Positions 56,555 through 64,000 of a DNA stretch of 64,000 nucleotides are shown here, in pieces. Within the stretch, counting starts at the first letter, position 1; every line of letters begins with the position of its first letter. The position numbers and the translations under genes are program-made. Origin of the DNA: Tillus elongatus (lineage: Eukaryota; Arthropoda; Insecta; Coleoptera; Cleridae); contig OZ023269.1 in the NCBI GenBank assembly GCA_964006375.1, positions 126,899,723-126,963,722 on the forward strand, given 5' to 3'. The notes beneath the pieces are model-generated. The model saw nothing but the letters and a program-made list of their open reading frames with translations, was not told where the DNA came from and did not search any database.

Positions 56555-56672
56555 TTTTAACGTCGGTCTATTTTCGCGACTATAGCCAATCACCGGCGCC
56601 AGGGAGCAGTTTCACCTCGCTATCCTGGAAATTTTGCCGAACCCCTGGCTTTCTGGAAGGGGGTAGGGTATT
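56555..56672 (-). mobile_element. SINE family B, 3' half only
   Basis: ttaacgtcggtctattttcg through gaacccctggctttctggaa matches the body; the tRNA head is absent. 5'-truncated as expected for reverse-transcribed insertion. Confidence 0.8.
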
Positions 56673-56689
56673 AGGTATTTCTCAAGATA

Positions 56690-57238
56690 ATATCGATGCA
56701 TTCATAAAAAATTTATCTAGTTTTTAAATGATTAAGTTGCTTCTATGTTATACAATCTAAACTTATAATCATAAATTATCAATTATTAAAGCAAAACACG
56801 TCATTACTTAAGTGGAACCTTCAAATATATGTCTTGTTATAGAAAATCAAATGTCAATCAATATTTCATAATAACCGTCCATTGTATTTCACAATCGTAA
56901 CTCTATTAGTATTATTTCGTAATAATATCAGACTAATATATATTCGTTGTTATGTAGCAATGATTTTTGATACCAGTGAAAAACAAATTTCTTTATACTA
57001 CCCCTAATGGAAGAAATCTGAGAAAAAAATTACACATGTTTCGACATCGATTTGTATTTGAATGAAATTATATATTTATCGTCATTATCAACTTAATAAG
57101 TGTCTATATACAAGTCTATAATTGTTAAATATCATACCTTAAAAAATCGGCAAAATGCGAGTAAATTTGTTTTTCTTCTTACAAAATTTATCTGTCTTAA
57201 AGATAGTTTATATACCCTATGTTCAGCCAAGAGATACA
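56690..57238. other. No feature recognised
   Basis: AT-rich with no supported feature. Confidence 0.45.

Positions 57239-57239
<1 letters not shown>

Positions 57240-57307
<68 letters not shown>
57240..57307 (+). repeat. (TA)n microsatellite
   Basis: About 33 TA units. Flanks do not clearly match family A. Confidence 0.95.
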
Positions 57308-57312
<5 letters not shown>

Positions 57313-57544
57313 TCATGAACCGCCAAATTATTTTTTGAAACTTTGCATATGCAACAAATTGTATGTGATCTTTCAACGCAAATATTTCAACAATACAACA
57401 ATTTGCGGTCGTACCACTTTATATAATATAATCTATACATAAAATGTATAGTTTTTCAGATGTTCATAATCGAGGGGGTGGGTAATGGATAGCAACTGAG
57501 CTTACACATACTTAATGACAAAGGAAAAAACCCGGCTGTCTGAA

Positions 57545-57615
57545 CGGGACTAGAAGTGAAAAAAACCGACACGGGACTAGAACCCGTGACCTTATGTACT
57601 TAGCCACTGTCACGT
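57545..57615 (-). repeat. Degenerate tRNA-like sequence
   Basis: Minus strand: agtggctaagtacataaggt, then cgggttctagtcccg, a strong T-arm/B-box hairpin. The 5' half is poor. Probably a SINE head or dead tRNA. Confidence 0.45.
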
Positions 57616-57619
57616 CAAA

Positions 57620-58065
57620 GTAAATTTCTTGTTGAAAAAGAGGTCGAGTCTCAAAATATACATTTTTTGGATAAAAACGAAGAAACAAAAAAATACTCTA
57701 GTAAAATGTCGTACCCTAAAAAATATCCGCAAAATGTTTCAAAATTCCTTATTCACATATCATTATGCTTTATTTTAAGTATTTCCGTTTTTGATTTAAA
57801 AATCTGGAAACAATTTTGAAGAAATCTATGTGACGAAAATCCAATTTTTCACTAGAAGGGTCAAATTAATTATGAATGAATGAAGCGTTAAAATGCAAGG
57901 TATAAAAGATTATTTTGTTTACAAATGAAAATGAACGAACAGAAACTTTGTTATCTTACAGTTTTAGCTTTGTTTTGGTCAACTTTTTTAAGATATTAAA
58001 GCACATGATTGAAAAGGTTCTAGCTAAACATAACATGGCATAATTGTTTTTTAATATATTAAGCA
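57620..58065. other. No feature recognised
   Basis: AT-rich with no supported feature. Confidence 0.45.
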
Positions 58066-58478
<413 letters not shown>

Positions 58479-58479
58479 T

Positions 58480-58645
58480 TTAAAGAACCCAATTTATCAC
58501 AATACATTTTTTAGGCCTGAGGATCGTTTCTCTAGCGAAGTTAGCGCCATCAAAGGGATGAAACTAGTAGTGTATTCATCCCTCTGATGACGCCAACCTT
58601 CTAAGCAAAACGGTTGTCAGGTCTGAAACATGTATTGTGACAAAT
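58480..58645. repeat. Diverged hammerhead-like inverted element
   Basis: Minus motif 58516-58556 (core changed to TTGATGG; GAAAC kept). + motif 58581-58621 (CTGATGA kept; GAAAC changed to AAAAC). Both keep the 41-nt length and CCT/AGG closing bases. The outer arms caatttatcacaatacattt and aaacatgtattgtgacaaat are inverted. Confidence 0.6.
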
Positions 58646-58834
58646 TAGGTTCTGCAAAGACAACATCATGTACCCAACTTTAGGTTTCTAGGTAAAAGGA
58701 AAATTGAGTAATAGGCATTTACAAATAAATTCATCTAAAACATGTTGACAACTCCGAAAATGTTATATGAGAAACAGAGTTTTCTAAGATTTAAATTATG
58801 TTTAATATTGTGGGTATGTATGTTTATATTTTTG

Positions 58835-59330
58835 TTTCTTTAACGTGTGTCCATTTTCGTATTTATGGCCACTGACCAACAACAGTTTACGGTTTTGAGT
58901 CCTTGGCCCCTGCCCTTCTGTTCTAAGACTTTACGCCGTGGTTTTCTCCATGACTACCAGGTCAAAACGACTTTCAAAGGAACCTTATAACCTCTACAGC
59001 CCATCATTTCGCGGATTGAAGTTTTTTATTTACTTTAAAATCCTTTACTTGTCGCCCCAGATTTCGGCCCCTTGCAAGAGAGCTGCTTGCTCATGTATGA
59101 CCTCAGGGGTCTTCGCGTCTGTCCTTCGCGTGTTTTCTACTAAGGCCCGTGTGCTTATACCCCGCGCCCAAAATCACCGACGACAGAGAGTAGTTTCACG
59201 TCACCATCTTGGAAATTTTGCCAAACATTTTCTTTCCTACATATCTGGAGGGTAGAGATCTGAATGTTCCATCCATTGCACAGTACACGAGATCGAATGC
59301 TCTACACCCTCTCCGAAAGGGCTGATATTT
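58835..59330 (-). mobile_element. SINE family B, diverged and interrupted
   Basis: 58838-58885 (ttaacgtgtgtccattttcg) and 59168-59330 (aaaatcaccgacgacagaga, then gagggtagagatctg and caccctctccgaaag) are SINE body. About 280 bp of unrelated sequence lies between them, and the head is missing. The 105-codon + frame across it is not a gene. Confidence 0.6.
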
Positions 59331-60825
59331 TATATTGGTTTGGCTAAATCTATTGTTACATTAAATTTCATGTTTGCTTAGCAACTGTTTTTATAATATA
59401 CCCATAGTTGCATTTGCATCATTGTTAGAGACACATACCGTTCTAAAGCTCGTCATATGATATACTAACGATAATTAAAACATACTGTTTTTATGGTATT
59501 GTGCGGACAAGTAGATAAAAATGAAATTATAATATGAATGACTTATCTCAGTTATTAAAAACATGGAATTTTTCTAGAGTTTTAGTTGAAGTTGACGATA
59601 GTTACGACCCAAAAAAGTTTTTATAAACAGTGTTAAGTATAGTGAAAATAAAGACTTAAACATTTGAAGTAAATTCTTGAGAGAATAATATAACTTACAT
59701 TTACTACAACATAATTTTCTAAGTGACGTTTATGTAATCTTCACATCAACTTTCATTTGTTTCCTTTAGACATTTGAATAGAATGAACATAACATTCTTG
59801 GCAACGTTTGAGAAAAGTAGGACATGTAACAAAACAGAAGAGATCGCATTTTATTTATAAATCACAATAAAACGATAATAAAAACTAGAAATTTTAAACC
59901 TTGTATAAATATTTTAGGTTAAACTACATATCTGTTTATCGTACTTCAGGCGGTTGCTTTTCCTATAAAATTGTGTTAACTTATCTATACCAGGAGCAAT
60001 CAAACTATTCTTTAAAAATAGCATTTTCTACAATATAAGTCACATTTCTGCTGAGTGGGTATTAACGAATTTTTCAAGAAAATTGTGTAAAATCAGTTTC
60101 GAATCAACCTATAATATGGACTATTTTTCCAAAACGCACAGAACTGAACAGAAAATGTAGAAAATAATGATCCTATTTATTTAATTGTCTAGAATATAGA
60201 CTGTTTAATTAACCTGTGTATACTCCAGATATTGGTCATTTTAGAAATGATTTAGTTATAGGTTTAGCTTCATTTCAAATCATAAATTGAAATATAATAA
60301 TATTTCTTTTAACTTTTATGAGATTTTAAGTTTTTTCATAATAATTAAAGAAGTGAAAACACACAAGTTATATATCCAGTATCAATTGGTCGAACAACTA
60401 CCGAGATTGCAAAAGAGATTTATATAGTTCTCTTAATAAGCGCAATGACAAGGACAAGATCATAATAATGATTATAAGAAAGAATACTTTACGTTAAACA
60501 TAATTAAGATAGAAGGCAAGGTCAGTGATCTGTCATAAAATTTCTATTTTTATGGTACAGTTTTATAAATGGTGACATTTATAGCTTATGTATATCATTA
60601 GATTTTCGGCACAGTAATATATTATTACATTAATAATGTAGCTTCAGTGATGTAACTATTTTTTTATGTTATGATTTATGGTTTTATCTTTTTAAAAAGA
60701 TTCGGTAGTTTCTCCTGTGGTTCTCTAAGTAAACCTAATTTTAATAACATAATGTTAAGCGTCTTAACATAGTGTGCGTATTCCCTTTAATTGTGATTCC
60801 TATAAAACAAAAGAATACCGCCATT
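59331..60825. other. No feature recognised
   Basis: Long AT-rich stretch without frames, tRNA-like boxes or repeats shared with the window. Confidence 0.5.
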
Positions 60826-60827
60826 AA

Positions 60828-62235
60828 GTACAACCCGTCCCCAAGAAAGGATCCAAAGCGCTTCCTAGCAACTACAGGCCTATTAATCTTCTTTTAGTCG
60901 TCTCTAAAGTGATGGAAAAGTATATAAACACCAAATTACTAAAATTTCTTTAGAAACACAGTCTAATCCACGAGGCAGTATGGATTCCGTCAGCGCAGAT
61001 CAACTGCCGACCTCCTTTTCTTTGTCACCAATTCTTGGAACAAGTCTATGGAACTACACGGTGAATCCCAGATTGTCGCTCTAGAGCGCTGCTTAAGAAA
61101 CGTCCGGCCTATGGCCTACTATCAAAACTCTGTACCTGGACAGCAAATTTCCTCTCCAACCGGAGCATTTCTGTTGTCGTGGATGGCCATTCCTCTAAAC
61201 TGTATCCAGTTAATGTAGGAGTTCCTCTAGGTTCAGCTTTAGCCCCTACTTTGTTTCTTCTCCACATCAATGACCTCCTCTCTAGCACATTGAACCCAGT
61301 TCACAGTTACGCGGACGACAGCACCCTCCACTCAAATATACAATATTCTAAGCCTGTCTCTTTATCCCAATTAGATGAGGATCGCAGACTCATGGAGGGT
61401 TCTGTCTCCGTGGATCTCCAGAAAATATTAGACTGGGGAAGCAGAAATCTTGTACAATTCAATCCCATAAAATCTCAGTCTTGCTTTCTTTCTCATAAGA
61501 GATACACTAGCCCTAGACCCATCACAATGAACAACCAAGTTATTCAAAGTAATGAGTCCTTTTCACTTGTTGGCATTTCTGTGGATCGAAATCTCAATTG
61601 GCACCAACATGTCACAATAATTGCAGAAGCGGCTGCTAAGAAATTAGGTTTCCTCTTCCGGCCTCGCAAATGCTTTTCACCAGCTAGTCTCTATACCTTA
61701 TATACTTCACAAATAAGACCAAACCTCGAATACTGCTCCCACATCTGGGGTGCCGCTGCTGCTTCTACACTCGCTATCCTGGACTCCATTCAAAAGAGCT
61801 ATACGTCTCTTTGGTGACCCTACCCTCACCCAAAGACTGCTATCTCTTGCCCACCGACGTGCCGTTCGTGACCTCTCTCTCTCTCTCTCTCTCTCCCCCC
61901 CCCTCTTTTATAGATATCTGCACGGAAACTGCTCAGAGAAGCTTTCTTCCATAGTTCCTCCACTTGCTGCCCCCAACAGATCTACCAGCGGAACAGAGCG
62001 AATGTGCCCTTGTACTGTCCAGGTCACCATACATAGAACATCTTGTTATGTCCGCTCTTTTGTCCCGAGGACTTCCAAGTTGTGGAATTTCTTGCCAGCA
62101 CATGTTTTTCCTTCTCCTCCGAACCTTCACACCTTCAAGTCCAGAATAAACAAGTTGCCTCTTTCCTCCTTGTCGACACCTACGGTACGATAGTATTTAG
62201 GCTGTAAGCCCTCGTGGTGTGTTGTTGAAATATAA
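60828..62235 (+). pseudogene. LINE-C, longest copy: RT to 3' end
   Basis: Reads VQPVPKKGSKALPSNYRPIN, VVSKVMEKYINTKLLKFL (stop), then fingers. Motif A is lost through a deletion of about 32 bp near 61083 (compare DISKAFD at 4683). 61179-61817 is open: VGVPLGSALAPTLFLLHIND, then SYADDSTLHS (YADD Asp pair from 61314), NLVQFNPIKSQSCFLSHKRY, and thumb. A frameshift near 61795 leads to 61750-62193 with VTIHRTSCYVRSFVPRTSKL and INKLPLSSLSTPTVR. The 3' terminus is gtgtgttgttgaaatataaa. Jockey/CR1-type by layout (no RNase H). Dead by stop, deletion and frameshift. Confidence 0.9.
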
Positions 62236-62504
62236 AAAAATCTACAATATTTTATAGACGGTTTGGCATAATAAATATTCAAGCGATTTAAAATATGGTC
62301 AGTTTTGTAATGCAAAAAGAAAAAGTTGCTAAGCAACTAGACCACATAGTTATTTCGCTAGGGTTGTTTTGGATATGACCAATAATTTGAGTATTTTATT
62401 TGTAAAACTGCACGTCGGTGTTATTTACAGAAGAAAGGCATGTTTTCCGTAAAAAAAAAGCTCAAATAAAATTTAAAAAGCGCCTATCTCTAATAGTTTT
62501 GCAT

Positions 62505-63075
62505 TATTTTTGTAATATGTCTGGATGTTCATCCGTGTCGAGTGGCGTGCCGCAGGGCAGCATATTGGGCCCTGTTTTGTTTACAATTTTTCTTAACGAT
62601 ATTCTATATGATCTCCAACAATACCACTTAACTTTGTACGCAGATGACACCGCTGCTGCAATCTCGGGAAATTTTTAAAGAGCTTAGTGCTGCAGTTAAT
62701 GTGTGTGTGTCTCAGCCTTGTGTTCGCGAAATGGTCTGGTTCTTAACACGTGCAAGACTGAAATGTTTCCTTTTTCTCCGGTGGGTTTGCATCCGAATCT
62801 GAGCTTATATGTGATGTCTGATAACCGTTCAGTGAGACAGGACACGTCTGTAAAGTTTTTGGGGCTCCATCTGGATTCCAGCTTATCATGGGATGTCCAT
62901 GTTGACCATGTGGTGGCCTCTCTTGTATCTAAGAATTACGCGTTGCTGCAGCTGAGGGATTCCTTGAGTGCTCAGGCGTTGTTGACATGCTACTATGGTA
63001 GTGTCAACTGTCTCCTGGCATATGGTTTGCTGTATTGGAGCGGCTGTGTGCCTCTGGGGAGTAGTGTGTAATTTT
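62505..63075 (+). pseudogene. Jockey-like LINE-F reverse transcriptase fragment
   Basis: SSVSSGVPQGSILGPVLFTI (motif B) and LTLYADDTAAAI (motif C, catalytic Asp pair near 62640) are followed by two compensating frame slips (about 62670 and 62710). Then RNGLVLNTCKTEMFPF and VKFLGLHLDSSLSWDVHVDH (motif E and thumb) run to a stop at 63069. It begins abruptly at 62505 and has no recognisable 3' UTR. A different family from LINE-C. Confidence 0.85.
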
Positions 63076-63077
63076 AT

Positions 63078-64000
63078 ACCTTAAAAATAAATGTCAAATT
63101 TTTGCAGGATTCGGTTTCTTTACGTCATTCAAAAATCTATAAACACTTAATTTGTATAATAGCTAAAAGCTGCTTAAACCTTATTGGCAATTTTCTGGCA
63201 AAATTGTGAATGTTTTACTCAAAGCACACCAATAGTCTATAATATTTGTTGTAACCCTTATTACAACCGGTAGTAACAAATGTTCGGTAATTATAAACAT
63301 GTTTTTTTGTTACCTGGTACTAGATGCTACTATAAAAATAATTACTTCCTAAAGAAATTGTTTTTTGTGTTCATTTTAGCCGATAGCATATTTTAAAAAA
63401 ATCTTTTAATTATATATCTGTTATTTTTCTAATCACGATCTTTAATAAAATAAATTTCGTTCTAAATTGATATTTATTGAAAAACATTTCGTTCTGCATA
63501 AATCTTACAGTGGTAAAGATAAAAAGAATCCTGCAGGTAAGGTATTTTGTAACATCGGTGAAGTGCAGCTGCTTTCAAGATTGATATCAAGTAAAACCAA
63601 AACGTACATTACTGTAGTAAAATCATGACCCTAACGGAAACTTTAAATTTCTTCTCACAGCTATCGTGGAAAACGGGTGTTTTCGTTACTAAGGAAAACC
63701 TATATAATTTAATTTGTTTGATAGCATGCTGTAACAGAAAAATATGGTTCGCTTAATTTCAACGACAGCCTGCAATTTGTTCCCGTGAAAATGTACTGCA
63801 ACTTAATTACACTTTAAGCTCAGGGGTATCGAACTAAGGTCCTAGAGACCGACCCTAGACGCTAGATTTGAGACCCTACAAGAGTGTTTGTGTTCGTGCT
63901 ACCGTATCGCTTCAGCAAGACTTGCTTGCATTAAAATATCACACCCAGTTCACAGAAAGCACACAGCTATAAAACATCTTTAAAATCGAATATTTCTGCA
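63078..64000. other. No feature recognised
   Basis: AT-rich. Some splice-like signals (acag at 63515, GTAAGG at 63538) occur, but without a credible coding frame. Confidence 0.45.

Noticed and set aside
63515..63540. Possible micro-exon between an acag acceptor and a GTAAGG donor
   Set aside because: 26 nt with weak context; not distinguishable from chance.

Overview
The window is a stretch of eukaryotic, AT-rich, repeat-dominated genomic DNA, most likely from an arthropod and probably an insect. The evidence is the mix of degraded mariner (DD34D) transposons, Jockey/CR1/I-type LINEs, Penelope-like elements (PLEs) with GIY-YIG endonuclease, tRNA-derived SINEs and long (TA)n arrays. I cannot name the species. 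No complete host gene is present. One convincing host coding exon lies on the + strand at 43489-43588. It starts with a well-placed ATG, encodes a signal-peptide-like segment and has a good acceptor and donor. The rest reads as very large introns or intergenic DNA filled with transposable-element (TE) remains.

Layout. 1-8.3 kb: foldback and dispersed repeats, a SINE, a LINE-C reverse-transcriptase (RT) fragment and a LINE-C 3' end. 9.5-10.9 kb: a mariner abutting a (TA)n array. 12.9-16.2 kb: a hammerhead-like motif, four LINE-C pieces (two head to head) and a mariner scrap. 17.8-20.9 kb: (TA)n-core repeat, repeat R split by a SINE with a visible target-site duplication (TSD), and an array of nested inverted repeats. 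22.3-24 kb and 28.6-31.2 kb: internally deleted LINE-C, RNase H-bearing LINE-D and Jockey-like LINE-E pieces. 32.6-34.3 kb: a 258-bp tandem array made from an RT fragment. 34.8-36 kb: LINE-D with RNase H. 37.2-42.7 kb: several (TA)n-core repeats, one hit by a PLE that was itself hit by a recent LINE with a 72-A tail. 43.5 kb: the host exon. 43.7-45.4 kb: short PLE-LTR-like elements carrying hammerhead-like motifs. 45.5-48.9 kb: an old LINE broken by a SINE and by LINE-C, plus more SINEs. 51.8-58.7 kb: a second GIY-YIG PLE, (TA)n arrays, a degraded mariner and more hammerhead-like elements. 60.8-63.1 kb: the longest LINE-C copy and another Jockey-like RT.

The most interesting signal is a 41-nt motif that recurs at about ten places. 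It has a CTGAnGA core, a 6-bp stem, GAAA, a 2-bp stem with a 4-nt loop, an H cleavage base, and a closing 3-bp stem. Stem sequences differ between copies while pairing is kept, which fits a hammerhead ribozyme. It sits in small elements of 118 to about 250 bp with 8-13 bp TSDs and a one-sided tail of about 33 bp. That arrangement resembles non-autonomous PLE LTRs or retrozymes. All copies have one extra base between CTGAnGA and stem II compared with the textbook core, so self-cleavage is a prediction, not a fact.

The host exon is the only place where I infer cellular gene function. Everything else with coding potential is a decayed mobile element.
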